53,279 nt of DNA, taken from Cellulomonas citrea (GTDB lineage Bacteria; Actinomycetota; Actinomycetes; Actinomycetales; Cellulomonadaceae). Each line of letters starts with the position of its first letter. The first letter of the stretch is position 1. Of the stretch, positions 35,667 to 45,598 are shown piece after piece. A program made the translations under genes and the position numbers. Location: NCBI RefSeq assembly GCF_009829685.1, contig NZ_VWSD01000005.1:1-53279 (forward strand), given 5' to 3'. The notes under the pieces are model-generated. The model saw only the letters and a list, made by a program, of their open reading frames with translations, ran no database searches and was not told the origin of the DNA.

Positions 35667-37355
35667 ATGGGCCATGTGGACGTCAACGGTGTCAGCGTCG
35701 TCCTGCCTGACGGGCGCCCGCTGCTGGACCGGGTGACGTTCCGGGTGGGTGAGGGGGCCCGTGCCGCGCTCGTCGGGCCCAACGGGATCGGCAAGTCGAC
35801 CCTGCTGCGCATCGTGTGCGGCGAGACGGACCCGGCCGCCGGCGCCGTCACGGTCTCGGGCGGGCTCGGGGTGATGCGCCAGGACATCGGCCGCGTCGAC
35901 GACGACCGCACCGTGCGTGACCTGCTCGCCGACCTCGCCCCACCAGCGGTCCGGGCGGCCGCGGTCGAGCTGTCGGCGGCCGAGGGCGCGATGATGGCGG
36001 TCGACGACGAGCCGAACCAGATGCGGTACGCCCAGGCGCTCGCCGACTGGGCCGACGTCGGCGGCTACGAGGCTGAGATCGGCTGGGACCGGGTGACCGA
36101 CGCGGTTCTGTCCGTCCCGTTCGAACGCGCCCAGTACCGGGCGGTGCGCTCGCTGTCCGGCGGTGAGCAGAAGCGGCTGGTGCTCGAGGCGCTGCTGCGC
36201 GGGCCGGCCGAGGTGCTCGTGCTCGACGAGCCCGACAACGCCCTGGACGTGCCGACCAAGCGATGGCTGGAGGACCGGCTGGTGGGCTGCGGGCGCACCG
36301 TGCTGTTCATCAGTCACGACCGCGAGCTGCTGGCCCGGGTGGCCACCCACGTCGTGACGCTGGAGCCGACGCCCGACGGCGGTCAGGCCTGGGTGCACGG
36401 CGGTGGCTTCGCGACCTGGGCGCAGGCCCGCCAGGTGCGCCACGACCGGCAGGCCGAGCTGGCCCGGCGCTGGGACGAGGAGCACGAGAAGCTGCGCACG
36501 CTCGTGGAGACCCTCAAGACGAAGGCGAAGTTCAACGACGGTCTGGCCTCGCGCTACTCGGCGGCCCGGACGCGGTTGGCGGCGTTCGAGAAGGACGGGC
36601 CGCCGGTGGTCGCGGCCGAGCAGGCGACGGTGAACGTCCGGCTCACCGGGGGGCGGACGGCCAAGCGCGCCGTGGTGGCCCGCGGGCTGGAGCTCACCGG
36701 TCTGCTCCAGCCGTTCGACCTGGAGGTGTTCTGGGGCGAGCGGGTCGCGGTGCTGGGCTCGAACGGGTCGGGCAAGTCGCACCTGCTGCGGCTGCTGGCC
36801 GCCGGTGGCAGCGACCCGTCGCCCGAGCACCTGCCGCCCGACGACGGCGGGCCGGCGGTCGCGCCGGTGCCGCACACCGGGTCGGTGGTGCTCGGGTCCA
36901 GGGTGCGTCCCGGCTGGTTCGCGCAGAACCACGGCCACCCCGAGCTGGTCGGGCGCACGCTGCTCGAGGTGCTGCACCGCGGGTCGGGTCACCGGGCCGG
37001 GATCGGCCGGGACGCTGCGAGCCGGGCGCTGGACCGGTACGACCTGGTGGCGGCGGCCGAGCAGCGGTACGAGACGCTCTCCGGTGGGCAGCAGGCCCGG
37101 TTCGGGATCCTGCTGCTCGAGCTGGGCGGGGCCACGCTGCTGCTCCTGGACGAGCCGACGGACAACCTCGACCTGCACTCGGCGCAGGCGTTGCAGACCG
37201 GGCTGGAGGCGTTCGAGGGCACGGTGCTCGCGGTCACCCATGACCGCTGGTTCGTGCGCGGCTTCGACCGCTTCCTCGTGCTCGGCTCGGACGGGCGGGT
37301 GGTCGAGACGCCCGAGGCGGTCTGGGACACCGAACGCGTGGTGCGGGCCCGCTGA
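35667..37355 (+). CDS. ABC-F family ATP-binding protein
   Basis: A 562-residue soluble protein with two ABC domains and no membrane segment. Domain 1: Walker A GPNGIGKST (37-45), signature LSGGEQ (163-168), Walker B ending VLDEPDNALD. Domain 2: Walker A GSNGSGKS (364-371), signature LSGGQQ (471-476), DEPTDNLDLHS from 495. A charged linker (about 255-330) with WDEEHEKLRTLVETLKTKAKFN joins them. ABC-F proteins enter the ribosomal E site; they are either housekeeping translation factors or resistance proteins that displace antibiotics. Nothing in the sequence decides between these. ATG 35667 (MGHVDVNGVSVVL) is preceded by CAGACT eight bases upstream and lacks a good ribosome site. Confidence 0.88.
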   Translation: MGHVDVNGVSVVLPDGRPLLDRVTFRVGEGARAALVGPNGIGKSTLLRIVCGETDPAAGAVTVSGGLGVMRQDIGRVDDDRTVRDLLADLAPPAVRAAAVELSAAEGAMMAVDDEPNQMRYAQALADWADVGGYEAEIGWDRVTDAVLSVPFERAQYRAVRSLSGGEQKRLVLEALLRGPAEVLVLDEPDNALDVPTKRWLEDRLVGCGRTVLFISHDRELLARVATHVVTLEPTPDGGQAWVHGGGFATWAQARQVRHDRQAELARRWDEEHEKLRTLVETLKTKAKFNDGLASRYSAARTRLAAFEKDGPPVVAAEQATVNVRLTGGRTAKRAVVARGLELTGLLQPFDLEVFWGERVAVLGSNGSGKSHLLRLLAAGGSDPSPEHLPPDDGGPAVAPVPHTGSVVLGSRVRPGWFAQNHGHPELVGRTLLEVLHRGSGHRAGIGRDAASRALDRYDLVAAAEQRYETLSGGQQARFGILLLELGGATLLLLDEPTDNLDLHSAQALQTGLEAFEGTVLAVTHDRWFVRGFDRFLVLGSDGRVVETPEAVWDTERVVRAR

Positions 37356-37686
37356 GGTCGACCTGTGCCCGACTGCTCCTGGGAGGGTGGCCGGGGGCGT
37401 CGGTCGGGTCCCCGTGGCGAGGTCCGGGAGACAGCGGTGGGGAGCCAGCGGTCGGGCCGGCCGGACGTGATCGGCGGCGCTTTGACCCTCGGGTGTGCGG
37501 GCAGGTACTCTGGGACGTCGTGTTGCGTCCCCGTGCGCGCCGGTGGCTTCTCACCACCCTGGCGCCGCGGAGGTCTCGGTGGCCCACTCACCGGTCCGCG
37601 GATGCGCCGGCACCGTACCGGTGAGAACGTCCGGAGCAGCTGGACGAGCCCCACCGGCCACCACGCGAACGAGAAGGCTACGAAAC
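37356..37686. other. ABC-F to rplM intergenic region
   Basis: 331 bases without a gene. It carries the rplM-rpsI promoter (37482-37511) and a leader of about 170 bases. I saw no clear terminator after the ABC-F gene, and no known L13 leader motif. Confidence 0.6.
37482..37511 (+). promoter_or_regulatory. rplM-rpsI promoter
   Basis: TTGACC (37482-37487) and TACTCT (37506-37511) with an 18-base spacer: five of six matches at -35 and a TANNNT -10. Strong vegetative promoter candidate. Confidence 0.75.
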
Positions 37687-38136
37687 GTGCGCACGTACAC
37701 CCCGAAGCCCGGCGAGGTCGAGCGGAACTGGTACGTCATCGACGCGACCGATGTCGTCCTGGGCCGGCTTGCCAGCCAGGTCGCCACGCTGCTGCGTGGC
37801 AAGCACAAGGCGAGCTTCGCCCGCCACGTCGACACCGGTGACTTCGTCATCGTCGTCAACGCGGAGAAGATCGCCCTCACCGGAACCAAGCGGGACAGCA
37901 AGCTCGCGTACCGCCACTCGGGTTACCCGGGCGGTCTGCGGGCGACCCCGATCGGTGAGCTCATCGACAAGCACCCCACTCGGGTGATCGAGAAGGCGGT
38001 TGCCGGCATGCTGCCGAAGACCACCCTGGGCCGCGCTCAGCTGAGCAAGCTCAAGGTCTACGCCGGTCCCGAGCACCCGCACACCGCACAGCGGCCCACG
38101 CCCTTCGAGCTGACGCAGGTCGCGCAGCAGGCGTGA
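37687..38136 (+). CDS. rplM: 50S ribosomal protein L13
   Basis: A 149-residue early-assembly protein. It begins (V/M)[29 protein letters not shown] at GTG 37687. It contains [39 protein letters not shown] and [12 protein letters not shown], all diagnostic. The frame is open upstream into the promoter region, so the start is by homology. Operon with rpsI. Confidence 0.97.
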   Translation: MRTYTPKPGEVERNWYVIDATDVVLGRLASQVATLLRGKHKASFARHVDTGDFVIVVNAEKIALTGTKRDSKLAYRHSGYPGGLRATPIGELIDKHPTRVIEKAVAGMLPKTTLGRAQLSKLKVYAGPEHPHTAQRPTPFELTQVAQQA

Positions 38137-38174
38137 GCGCCCGCGCGACGAACGACGAGAACACGAGGAACCCA

Positions 38175-38654
38175 GTGGCCCAGACCACGGTCGACATCGA
38201 CGACGAGACTCCGTCCAGCTACACCTCCGAGACCACCGCACCGGCCGGCCGCGGCCAGTCGCTGACGGCCCCTGCCCAGGCCCTCGGCCGCCGCAAGGAG
38301 GCGGTCGCGCGTGTGCGGCTCGTCCCCGGCACCGGCCAGTGGACGGTCAACGGCCGTTCGCTGGAGGACTACTTCCCGAACAAGGTCCACCAGCAGCTGG
38401 TGAACTCCCCGCTCAAGCTCGTGGACGTCGAGGGTCGCTTCGACGTCATCGCGCGGATCAACGGCGGCGGGATGTCCGGCCAGGCCGGCGCCCTGCGCCT
38501 GGGCATCGCCCGCGCGCTCAACGCGATCGACGCCGAGCACAACCGTGCGGCGCTCAAGAAGGCCGGCTTCCTCACCCGCGACGCCCGCGTGGTGGAGCGC
38601 AAGAAGGCCGGTCTGAAGAAGGCCCGCAAGGCGCCGCAGTACTCCAAGCGCTGA
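38175..38654 (+). CDS. rpsI: 30S ribosomal protein S9
   Basis: A 159-residue protein whose C-terminal tail touches P-site tRNA. I start at GTG 38175 ([21 protein letters not shown]), preceded by ACGAGGA; an in-frame GTG at 38133 overlapping the rplM stop would add 14 residues. The first 35 residues are the acidic, disordered actinobacterial extension. The core [20 protein letters not shown] and the final [21 protein letters not shown] basic tail are standard. Confidence 0.96.
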   Translation: MAQTTVDIDDETPSSYTSETTAPAGRGQSLTAPAQALGRRKEAVARVRLVPGTGQWTVNGRSLEDYFPNKVHQQLVNSPLKLVDVEGRFDVIARINGGGMSGQAGALRLGIARALNAIDAEHNRAALKKAGFLTRDARVVERKKAGLKKARKAPQYSKR

Positions 38655-38670
38655 CGCGACATCGACTGCA

Positions 38671-38711
38671 CGGTGGCCCCGCCGGTCCGACGAGGACCTG
38701 CGGGGCCACCG
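38671..38711 (+). terminator. Terminator of rplM-rpsI
   Basis: CGGTGGCCCCGC (38671-38682) pairs with GCGGGGCCACCG (38700-38711), a 12-bp stem with a 17-base loop, 16 bases after the rpsI stop. It is followed by CTGTGTG, with a weak T content. Confidence 0.7.
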
Positions 38712-38760
38712 CTGTGTGAGGCACCGCCCGGTACGGTGCTCGGGGACGAAGGAGTCGGGG

Positions 38761-40110
38761 ATGGGTGCACTTTTCGGCACGGACGGCGTCCGTGGTCTGG
38801 CCAACAGGGACATCACCGCAGAGCTCGCCCTGGACCTGTCGGTCGCGGCGGCCCGGGTGCTGGCCAGCCGCGGTGTGTTCGCCGGGCACCGGCCGCGCGC
38901 GGTGCTCGGCCGTGACTCCCGGGCGTCGGGGGAGTTCCTCTCGGCAGCCGTCGGGGCCGGGCTGGCCTCGGCCGGGGTGGACGTGATCGACGTCGGTGTG
39001 CTGCCCACGCCCGCGGTCGCGTACCTCACGGCCCACATCGGGGTGGACCTGGGGGTCGTGCTGTCCGCCTCGCACAACCCGATGCCGGACAACGGCATCA
39101 AGTTCCTGGCCCGTGGCGGGCACAAGCTCGACGACGAGCTCGAGGACGCCATCGAGGCGCAGCGCGGGTCGTCGTGGCAGCGTCCCGTCGGGGCGGACGT
39201 CGGCCGGATCAAGATCGACGGCGGTCGCGCCGGTGCGCAGTACGTCGAGCACCTCGTCGCCACCGTGAGCACGCCGCTCGACGGGCTGCGCATCGCGGTG
39301 GACTGCGCCAACGGTGCGGCCAGCGAGGTCGGCCCGCAGGCGCTGCGCGAGGCCGGTGCCGACGTCGTCGTCATCAACGCCTCGCCCGACGGCCGCAACA
39401 TCAACGAGAAGTGCGGTTCGACGCACCCCGAGCAGCTGCAGGCCGCCACGGTCGCGTCCGGGGCCGACCTCGGTGTCGCGTTCGACGGCGACGCCGACCG
39501 GTGCCTGGCGGTGGACCACCGCGGGGTGCTCGTCGACGGTGACCAGATCATGGGCACGCTCGCGCTGTCCATGCATGAGGCCGGGACGCTCGTCGACGAC
39601 ACCCTCGTCATCACCGTGATGAGCAACCTCGGGCTCCGGCTCGCGATGCGCGAGGCGGGCATCACCTGCATCGACACGTCCGTCGGTGACCGGTACGTGC
39701 TCGAGGCCATGCGCGCCGGGGGGTACTCGCTCGGTGGCGAGCAGTCCGGGCACATCATCTTCGCGGCGCACGCCACCACCGGGGACGGTGTGCTCACGGC
39801 CCTGCAGCTGGCGTCCCGCATCGCCGCGACCGGACGCACGCTCGCCGATCTCGCGGGCGTGGTGCACCGCCTGCCGCAGACCCTCGTCAACGTCTCGGGG
39901 GTGGACCGTGCAGGTGTCGACTCCGATGCGGCGCTGGCCGCCGCCGTCGGGGCCGCCCAGCTCCGGTTGGGGGAGACCGGGCGGGTGCTGCTGCGGCCGT
40001 CGGGCACCGAGCCGCTCGTGCGGGTCATGGTCGAGGCCGGCACCCAGGACGACGCCGACGCGGTCGCCCACGACCTGGCCGATGTCGTGCGCGAACGACT
40101 GGCGCTGTGA
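38761..40110 (+). CDS. glmM: Phosphoglucosamine mutase
   Basis: A 449-residue enzyme converting glucosamine-6-phosphate to glucosamine-1-phosphate, the second step of UDP-GlcNAc synthesis. The N-terminus is [19 protein letters not shown]. The phospho-Ser loop is SASHNP (catalytic Ser near 104), the Mg loop is DGDADR (242-247), and the sugar-phosphate loop is RPSGTEP (412-418). ATG 38761 follows GAAGGAGTCGGGG; TACGGT at 38732-38737 may be its -10. GlmS, which makes its substrate, lies 3.3 kb downstream on the same strand. Confidence 0.97.
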   Translation: MGALFGTDGVRGLANRDITAELALDLSVAAARVLASRGVFAGHRPRAVLGRDSRASGEFLSAAVGAGLASAGVDVIDVGVLPTPAVAYLTAHIGVDLGVVLSASHNPMPDNGIKFLARGGHKLDDELEDAIEAQRGSSWQRPVGADVGRIKIDGGRAGAQYVEHLVATVSTPLDGLRIAVDCANGAASEVGPQALREAGADVVVINASPDGRNINEKCGSTHPEQLQAATVASGADLGVAFDGDADRCLAVDHRGVLVDGDQIMGTLALSMHEAGTLVDDTLVITVMSNLGLRLAMREAGITCIDTSVGDRYVLEAMRAGGYSLGGEQSGHIIFAAHATTGDGVLTALQLASRIAATGRTLADLAGVVHRLPQTLVNVSGVDRAGVDSDAALAAAVGAAQLRLGETGRVLLRPSGTEPLVRVMVEAGTQDDADAVAHDLADVVRERLAL

Positions 40111-40167
40111 GCGGACGACTCGCCCGGTGAGCGGGCGGACGGGCACGGCACGACCGGAGGAACTGAT

Positions 40168-40809
40168 GTGGTGACGAACCCGCTGCGGGAGCAGGTGCTC
40201 CGGCTGCTCGCGCTCGCCGGTGACGGGCCTGCCCCGATCACCCAGGCGGGCGACCCGGTGCTGCGCGCCGTGACCCGCCCGTACGACGGTGAGCTGGCCG
40301 ACGACGAGCTGGCTGCGCTGCTCGAACTCATGTTCGTCACCATGCGGGCGGCGCCCGGGGTCGGTCTCGCCGCACCGCAGATCGGGCTGTCGGTCGCCCT
40401 CGCCGTCGTCGAGGACCCGGGGCTGGGCCATCCGGACCTCGCGGCCGCACGCGAGCGCAGCCCGCTCGCGCCCCGGGTGCTCGTCAACCCGGCGTACACA
40501 GCGGTCGACGACGAGAGGGTCGGGTTCTACGAGGGCTGCCTGTCGGTCGAGGGGTACACCGCGGTCGTCGCCCGGTACCGCAGCGTCCACCTCACGGGGG
40601 CCGACGAGCGCGGAGGTGCGCTGGACGAGGTGCTCACGGGCTGGCCGGCCCGGATCATCCAGCACGAGACCGACCACCTGGGCGGGATCCTCTACCTGGA
40701 CAAGGCCGAGCTGCGCTCCCTGGCGGCGTCGGCGGGCTGGGGCGGGCACTGGGCCTCGGAGCCGGTGCCCCGCACGTCGGCCGCCGAGCTGGGCTTCCGG
40801 CTGCCGTGA
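40168..40809 (+). CDS. def: Peptide deformylase
   Basis: A 213-residue metalloenzyme removing the formyl group from nascent N-termini. All three motifs are present: GVGLAAPQ (64-71), EGCLS (122-126, metal ligand Cys124) and HETDH (166-170, catalytic Glu167). GGAGG at 40156-40160 supports GTG 40168; a second GTG follows directly. The C-terminal RSLAASAGWGGHWASEPVPRT resembles the tail of actinobacterial enzymes. Its stop overlaps the next gene by four bases, so def is coupled to a glutamine amidotransferase rather than to fmt. Confidence 0.95.
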   Translation: MVTNPLREQVLRLLALAGDGPAPITQAGDPVLRAVTRPYDGELADDELAALLELMFVTMRAAPGVGLAAPQIGLSVALAVVEDPGLGHPDLAAARERSPLAPRVLVNPAYTAVDDERVGFYEGCLSVEGYTAVVARYRSVHLTGADERGGALDEVLTGWPARIIQHETDHLGGILYLDKAELRSLAASAGWGGHWASEPVPRTSAAELGFRLP

Positions 40810-41537
40810 GGCCGTTCCTCTTCCTCGGGGTGCGGGAGCAGGACGACGCCGCGGACGACGAGTACGCCGCGATGCTCACGGCGACCGGCCTGCACCCCGA
40901 CGACCTGCACCGGGTGCGCGTCGAGGCGGCCCCGCTGGGCGAGCTCGACCTGACCGCCTACTCCGGGCTGCTGCTCGGGGGCGGGCCGTTCTGCGTGAGC
41001 GACCCGGAGGAGACCAAGTCGGCGCTGCAACGGCGCGTCGAGCGTGACCTGGACGCCCTGCTGGACCGGGTGGTCGCGGCCGACACGCCCTTCATGGGCT
41101 GCTGCTACGGGATCGGCACCCTGGGTCGGTACATCGGTGCGACCGTCGACACCACCTACGGCGAACCGGTGGGTGCCGTGCGCGTCGAGCTCACGCAGGC
41201 CGGGCTGCTCGATCCGGTGCTCGGTGCAGCCGGCGGAGCCTTCACCGCGTTCGTCGGGCACAAGGAGGCCGTGCACCGGCTGCCCGCCTCTGCGGTGCCG
41301 CTGGCCCGGTCGGACGCGACGCCCGTGCAGGCCTTCCGGGTGGGGCAGCACGTCTACGCCACACAGTTCCACCCCGAGCTCGACTTCGCCGGACTGCAGC
41401 TGCGGGTGCGAGCCGTCGCGCACCACGGGTACTTCCTGCCGGACGAGCTCGACCAGGTGCTCGCCCGGGCGGCTGCCGCGGGGGTCGACACGGTGCCGCC
41501 GGTGCTGCGACGGTTCGTCGAGGTGCACGCGCACTGA
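40806..41537 (+). CDS. Class I glutamine amidotransferase-like protein
   Basis: A 243-residue single-domain GATase of the triad type. The nucleophile elbow is MGCCYGIG (Cys100 in a G-x-C-x-G pattern) and the His-Glu pair lies in QFHPELDF (His189, Glu191). There is no fused synthetase domain, so ammonia would go to a separate partner, or the enzyme hydrolyses a gamma-glutamyl compound. The closest picture is the stand-alone GMP-synthase-like family. GTG 40806 overlaps the def stop (GTGA), which implies coupled translation. Substrate unknown. Confidence 0.85.
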   Translation: MRPFLFLGVREQDDAADDEYAAMLTATGLHPDDLHRVRVEAAPLGELDLTAYSGLLLGGGPFCVSDPEETKSALQRRVERDLDALLDRVVAADTPFMGCCYGIGTLGRYIGATVDTTYGEPVGAVRVELTQAGLLDPVLGAAGGAFTAFVGHKEAVHRLPASAVPLARSDATPVQAFRVGQHVYATQFHPELDFAGLQLRVRAVAHHGYFLPDELDQVLARAAAAGVDTVPPVLRRFVEVHAH

Positions 41538-41670
41538 CCTCTCGCTCATCCCATGGGCGGGTCACGATCAACCCGTGGGGTGATGTCGCCGAGGTCACAT
41601 CGACGTACCGTGGGGAGCTCCGGGATCGCGCCGCGGCCGGACTCACGTGTGCGACAGAGCGGGGAACGAC

Positions 41671-42378
41671 ATGGATCAGCTCGAGCTGTGGGCCGAGGGG
41701 CTCGCCGGCTCCGGCTGGGTGTATGTGGTGATGTACCTGTTCGCGACGATCGACGGATTCTTCCCGCCGATCCCCAGCGAGTCGTTGGTCATCGCCCTCA
41801 CCGCGCTGTCCTTGTCGACGGGAAACCCACAGCTGGTCCTGCTCGTGCTGGTGGCGGCGGCCGGGGCGTTCAGCGGCGACCAGATCGCCTACCAGATCGG
41901 CACCAAGGTCGCGGTGCGGCGGCTGCGGCTGTTCCGCGGGCCGCGCGGCCAGGCGGCGCTCGACCGGGCCGAACGGGCCCTGGCCGAACGGGGCGCCTCC
42001 TACGTGATCGCCGCCCGGTACATCCCGGTCGGTCGGGTCGCGGTCAACATGACCGCGGGTGCGCTGCGCTACCGCCGGCGCCGGTTCGTCATCGCCGACA
42101 TCATCGCCTCGCTCATGTGGGCCGTGTACTCCACCGTCATCGGGGCCGCCGCTGGGGCGGTCCTCGGCAAGAACCCGCTGGTCGCGGTGGCCGTCGGTGT
42201 CGTGGGCGGGGTGCTCCTCGGGCTCCTCGTCGACCAGCTCATGCAGCGGTGGGCGGCCCGCGCCGGTGGGCCCGCCGCCCGGGCGTCCGCCGACCCGCCG
42301 TCGCAGCCCACCGGCACGTCGGTGGCCCCGCCCGAAGACGAGTCCGACCAGCCCCTGCGGGACCGGCCGAGGGTCTGA
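41671..42378 (+). CDS. DedA-family membrane protein (SNARE-associated domain)
   Basis: A 235-residue membrane protein. The N-terminal reentrant region YLFATIDGFFPPIPSESLVI with acidic and Pro residues, GDQIAYQIG, and the YVIAARYIPVGRVAVNMTAGALRYRRRRF block with its essential Arg pair are the DedA hallmarks. DedA/DTT proteins act in lipid-carrier or phospholipid transport; members of this superfamily recycle undecaprenyl phosphate. I start at ATG 41671 (MDQLELWAEGLAG); an in-frame GTG at 41647 is possible. A disordered Pro-rich tail follows residue 205. A TACCGT at 41606-41611 could be the -10. Confidence 0.9.
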   Translation: MDQLELWAEGLAGSGWVYVVMYLFATIDGFFPPIPSESLVIALTALSLSTGNPQLVLLVLVAAAGAFSGDQIAYQIGTKVAVRRLRLFRGPRGQAALDRAERALAERGASYVIAARYIPVGRVAVNMTAGALRYRRRRFVIADIIASLMWAVYSTVIGAAAGAVLGKNPLVAVAVGVVGGVLLGLLVDQLMQRWAARAGGPAARASADPPSQPTGTSVAPPEDESDQPLRDRPRV

Positions 42379-42388
42379 GCGGCCCGCA

Positions 42389-42408
42389 GGCCCGGCGAGG
42401 GCCGGGCC
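42389..42408. terminator. Small hairpin between dedA and coaA
   Basis: GGCCCGGC (42389-42396), loop GAGG, GCCGGGCC (42401-42408) in the 37-base gap between converging genes. An 8-bp GC stem without T-run; probably a shared terminator. Confidence 0.55.
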
Positions 42409-42415
42409 GGACGGT

Positions 42416-43348
42416 TCAGAGCTTGCGCAGCCGGACGTGCTCGATCGAGTGGTCCGCGCCCTTGCGCAGCACGAGCGTCGCCCGCTCACGGGTCGGCTTG
42501 ATGTTCTCCTCCAGGTTCGGGGCGTTGATGTCGTCCCAGATCTGGCGTCCGACGGCGCGCGCCTCGTCGTCGGACAGGTCGGCGTACCGGCGGAAGTACG
42601 AGCCGGGCTGGGCGAACGACGTCTGGCGCAACGAGAGGAACCGGTCCACGTACCACTGGCGCACGTCGTCGGTGCGCGCGTCGACGTAGATCGAGAAGTC
42701 GAAGAAGTCGCTCACCGCGAGGTTCGAGCGCCCCGTCGGCCGGGCCGGCTGCAGCACGTTGAGGCCTTCGACGATCAGCACGTCCGGTGAGCGGACCGTG
42801 ATCTGCTCACCAGGGACGATGTCGTAGGCGATGTGGTCGTACACCGGCGCGGTGACCTCGGCGCGACCGGCCTTCACCGAGGCGACGAACCGCAGCAGCG
42901 CCCGTCGGTCGTACGACTCCGGGAACCCCTTGCGACCCAGCAGGCCCCGACGCTCCAGCTCGGCGTTGGGGAGCAGGAACCCGTCCGTCGTGACCAGCGC
43001 CACCCGCGGGGTCGCCGGCCACCGGGCGATGAGCTCGCGCAGCAGCCGCGCCGTCGTGGACTTGCCGACGGCGACCGACCCGGCCACCCCGATGACGAAC
43101 GGCGTGCGGGGGGTGTCCTCGTGCAGGAAGGCCGCGCTGGCGGCGTGCAGCCCGCGGGTGGCGCCGATGTACAGGTCGAGCAGCCGGGACAACGGGCGGT
43201 AGACCACATCCGCCTCGGCCAGGTCGATGGGGTCGCCGATCCCGCGCAGCCGACGCACGTCCTGGTCGGTGAAGGGCAGCGGCGTCGACGCGGACAGCCG
43301 CGCCCAGGCATCCCGGTCGAGGTCGACGTAGGGGGAGGACGAAGACAC
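42416..43348 (-). CDS. coaA: Pantothenate kinase, type I
   Basis: A 310-residue kinase for the first committed step of CoA synthesis. The P-loop is [12 protein letters not shown] (87-98). [43 protein letters not shown] and a C-terminal [22 protein letters not shown] are the standard CoaA blocks. GTG 43348 ([20 protein letters not shown]) has no clear ribosome site; CACAAT seven bases upstream on the reverse strand suggests a leaderless start. Divergent from glmS with 65 bases between start codons. Confidence 0.96.
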   Translation of the reverse strand: MSSSSPYVDLDRDAWARLSASTPLPFTDQDVRRLRGIGDPIDLAEADVVYRPLSRLLDLYIGATRGLHAASAAFLHEDTPRTPFVIGVAGSVAVGKSTTARLLRELIARWPATPRVALVTTDGFLLPNAELERRGLLGRKGFPESYDRRALLRFVASVKAGRAEVTAPVYDHIAYDIVPGEQITVRSPDVLIVEGLNVLQPARPTGRSNLAVSDFFDFSIYVDARTDDVRQWYVDRFLSLRQTSFAQPGSYFRRYADLSDDEARAVGRQIWDDINAPNLEENIKPTRERATLVLRKGADHSIEHVRLRKL

Positions 43349-43355
43349 GGCGTCG

Positions 43356-43406
43356 ATTGTGCCGGATCGCGACGCCCCCGGACGCCGCGGGGCCCGGAGG
43401 TAGCAT
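43356..43406. promoter_or_regulatory. Divergent coaA/glmS promoter region
   Basis: Reverse strand: CACAAT (43356-43361) seven bases before the coaA GTG. Plus strand: TAGCAT (43401-43406) seven bases before the glmS ATG. The 65-base interval therefore appears to hold two -10 elements that place transcription starts at or next to the start codons. No convincing -35 hexamers were found. Confidence 0.5.
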
Positions 43407-43413
43407 CGGCGCC

Positions 43414-45270
43414 ATGTGCGGCATCGTGGGATACGTCGGGAGCGGACCGGTCAGCACGCGGGGGCTCGAGGTCGTCATCGAGGGTCTGCGTCGGCTCGAG
43501 TACCGCGGCTACGACTCGGCCGGGGTCGCGCTCGTCGTTCCCGGCGTCGGGCTGGCCACCGCGAAGAAGGCCGGCAAGCTCGCCAACCTGGTCGAGGAGC
43601 TGGACGCACACCCGCTGCCCGCCGCCGGTGCCGCGATCGGGCACACCCGCTGGGCGACGCACGGCGGCCCGACGGACACCAACGCGCATCCGCACGTGGC
43701 CGGCAAGATCGCGGTGATCCACAACGGCATCGTGGAGAACTTCGTCCGGCTCAAGGCCGATCTGCTCGCCCAGGGAGCCGTCTTCACCTCCGAGACGGAC
43801 ACCGAGGTGGTCGCCCACCTGCTGTCCGCCGCCTACGACCTCACCGGTGACCTCACGGCGGCGATGGCCACCGTGGCGCGCTCGTTGGAGGGCACGTTCA
43901 CGCTGCTCGCCGTGCACGCCGACCACCCGGAGGAGGTCGTCGGCGCCCGGCACGACTCCCCGCTGGTCGTCGGGCTCGGGGAGGGGGAGAACTTCCTGGG
44001 CTCGGACGTCGCGGCGTTCATCGCGCACACCCGTGAGGCCCTCGAGCTGGGCCAGGACGAGATCGTCACGATCACTGCGACCTCCGTGCAGGTCACCGAC
44101 TTCGACGGGAACCCGGCCCATGCCCGGCGGTTCACCGTCGACTGGGACGCCGCCGCCGCCGAGAAGGGCGGCTTCCGGTCCTTCATGGACAAGGAGATCG
44201 CCGACCAGCCGCAGGCCGTCGCCGACACGCTGCTGGGTCGCACCGACGCCGCCGGGCGCCTCGTGCTCGACGAGCTCCGGATCGACGAGGCGGTGCTGCG
44301 CAGCATCGACAAGATCGTCGTGGTGGCCTGCGGGACGGCGGCGTACGCCGGCCACGTGGCCAAGTACGCCATCGAGCACTGGTGCCGGATCCCGGTCGAG
44401 GTCGAGCTGGCGCACGAGTTCCGGTACCGCGACCCCGTCGTCGACGAGCGCACGCTCGTGGTCGCCATCTCCCAGTCGGGCGAGACGATGGACACCCTCA
44501 TGGCCGTGCGGCACGGGCACGAGCAGGGCAGCACCACGCTGGCCATCGTGAACACGCACGGCTCGACCATCCCGCGCGAGTCCGATGCGGTGCTCTACAC
44601 CCACGCCGGGCCCGAGGTGGCGGTCGCCTCCACCAAGGCGTTCCTCGCCCAGATCACCGCGGCCTACCTGCTGGGTCTGTACCTGGCCCAGCTGCGCGGC
44701 AACATGTTCGCCGACGAGGTCGCGACCCACCTCGCCGAGCTGCGCGCGATGCCGGCCAAGATCCAGACCGTGCTCGACCGGGCCGGCCGCGTCCGGCAGA
44801 TCGCCCGCTGGATGGCCGACACCCAGACCGTGCTGTTCCTCGGCCGGCACGTCGGCTACCCGGTGGCGATGGAGGGCGCGCTCAAGCTCAAGGAGCTCGC
44901 CTACATCCACGCCGAGGGGTTCGCCGCCGGTGAGCTCAAGCACGGGCCGATCGCGCTCATCGAACCCGGGCAGCCTGTGTTCGTCGTCGTGCCGTCCCCG
45001 CGCGGGCGGCACTCGCTGCACTCCAAGGTGGTCTCGAACATCCAGGAGATCCGGGCCCGCGGGGCCCGCACCCTGGTGATCGCCGAGGACGGCGACGAGG
45101 ACGTGGTGCCGTTCGCCGACGAGGTGTTCCGGGTGCCGCAGGCACCGACCCTGCTGGCCCCGCTGCTCACCGTCGTGCCGCTGCAGGTGTTCGCCTGCGA
45201 GCTGGCGAACGCCAAGGGGCTGGACGTGGACCAGCCGCGCAACCTCGCCAAGTCGGTCACGGTCGAGTAG
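43414..45270 (+). CDS. glmS: Glutamine-fructose-6-phosphate aminotransferase (isomerising)
   Basis: A 618-residue enzyme making glucosamine-6-phosphate from fructose-6-phosphate and glutamine. The N-terminal Ntn glutaminase begins MCGIVGYVG with the nucleophile Cys2, then [13 protein letters not shown] and [19 protein letters not shown]. Two SIS domains follow ([32 protein letters not shown]). It ends [16 protein letters not shown] 43414 is fixed by the catalytic Cys. GGAGG at 43396 is 13 bases away, long for a working site; a leaderless mRNA is the alternative. No glmS ribozyme was seen. The MazG-like gene and acpS follow closely. Confidence 0.97.
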   Translation: MCGIVGYVGSGPVSTRGLEVVIEGLRRLEYRGYDSAGVALVVPGVGLATAKKAGKLANLVEELDAHPLPAAGAAIGHTRWATHGGPTDTNAHPHVAGKIAVIHNGIVENFVRLKADLLAQGAVFTSETDTEVVAHLLSAAYDLTGDLTAAMATVARSLEGTFTLLAVHADHPEEVVGARHDSPLVVGLGEGENFLGSDVAAFIAHTREALELGQDEIVTITATSVQVTDFDGNPAHARRFTVDWDAAAAEKGGFRSFMDKEIADQPQAVADTLLGRTDAAGRLVLDELRIDEAVLRSIDKIVVVACGTAAYAGHVAKYAIEHWCRIPVEVELAHEFRYRDPVVDERTLVVAISQSGETMDTLMAVRHGHEQGSTTLAIVNTHGSTIPRESDAVLYTHAGPEVAVASTKAFLAQITAAYLLGLYLAQLRGNMFADEVATHLAELRAMPAKIQTVLDRAGRVRQIARWMADTQTVLFLGRHVGYPVAMEGALKLKELAYIHAEGFAAGELKHGPIALIEPGQPVFVVVPSPRGRHSLHSKVVSNIQEIRARGARTLVIAEDGDEDVVPFADEVFRVPQAPTLLAPLLTVVPLQVFACELANAKGLDVDQPRNLAKSVTVE

Positions 45271-45283
45271 CGGCCGCACGGCG

Positions 45284-45598
45284 GTGGAGCTGCGCGCGGC
45301 CCAGAGCGAGGTCGAGACGATCTCGCGGGTCTACGCGCGCCTGCACGGCATCGAGCGCACCGACGACTGGCTCGTGCTCAAGCTCACCGAGGAGGTCGGC
45401 GAGCTCACCCAGGCCTACCTCGCGGCCTCGGGGCGCTCGCGGCGGGAGCCGGACACCGGCGCCGTCGCCGCCGAGCTGGCCGATGTGCTGGCCCACCTGC
45501 TGCTGCTGGCCGAACGGTTCGACGTCGACCTGGACGCCGCGCTGGAGGACAAGTGGGGCCGCTGGCGCCACCTCGTCACCCCGGCGGACCGGCCGTGA
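45284..45598 (+). CDS. MazG-like nucleotide pyrophosphohydrolase
   Basis: A 104-residue all-alpha NTP pyrophosphatase. Metal-binding pattern EEVGEL (ExxE, about residues 36-41) followed by [20 protein letters not shown] (ExxD) fits the MazG/dUTPase-Zeta fold; the short length matches single-domain MazG-like proteins that clear aberrant nucleotides. GTG 45284 is 13 bases after glmS, and its stop overlaps the acpS GTG by four bases, so it belongs to the glmS-acpS operon. Exact substrate unknown. Confidence 0.85.
   Translation: MELRAAQSEVETISRVYARLHGIERTDDWLVLKLTEEVGELTQAYLAASGRSRREPDTGAVAAELADVLAHLLLLAERFDVDLDAALEDKWGRWRHLVTPADRP

Noticed and set aside
36222..37180. ABC-F gene called an antibiotic resistance determinant
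   Set aside because: The interdomain linker does not show a recognisable resistance-type sequence and there is no resistance context, so only the family is assigned.
43349..43413. glmS ribozyme upstream of glmS
   Set aside because: The interval before the ATG is 65 bases, too short for the roughly 150-base ribozyme, and it is shared with coaA on the other strand.
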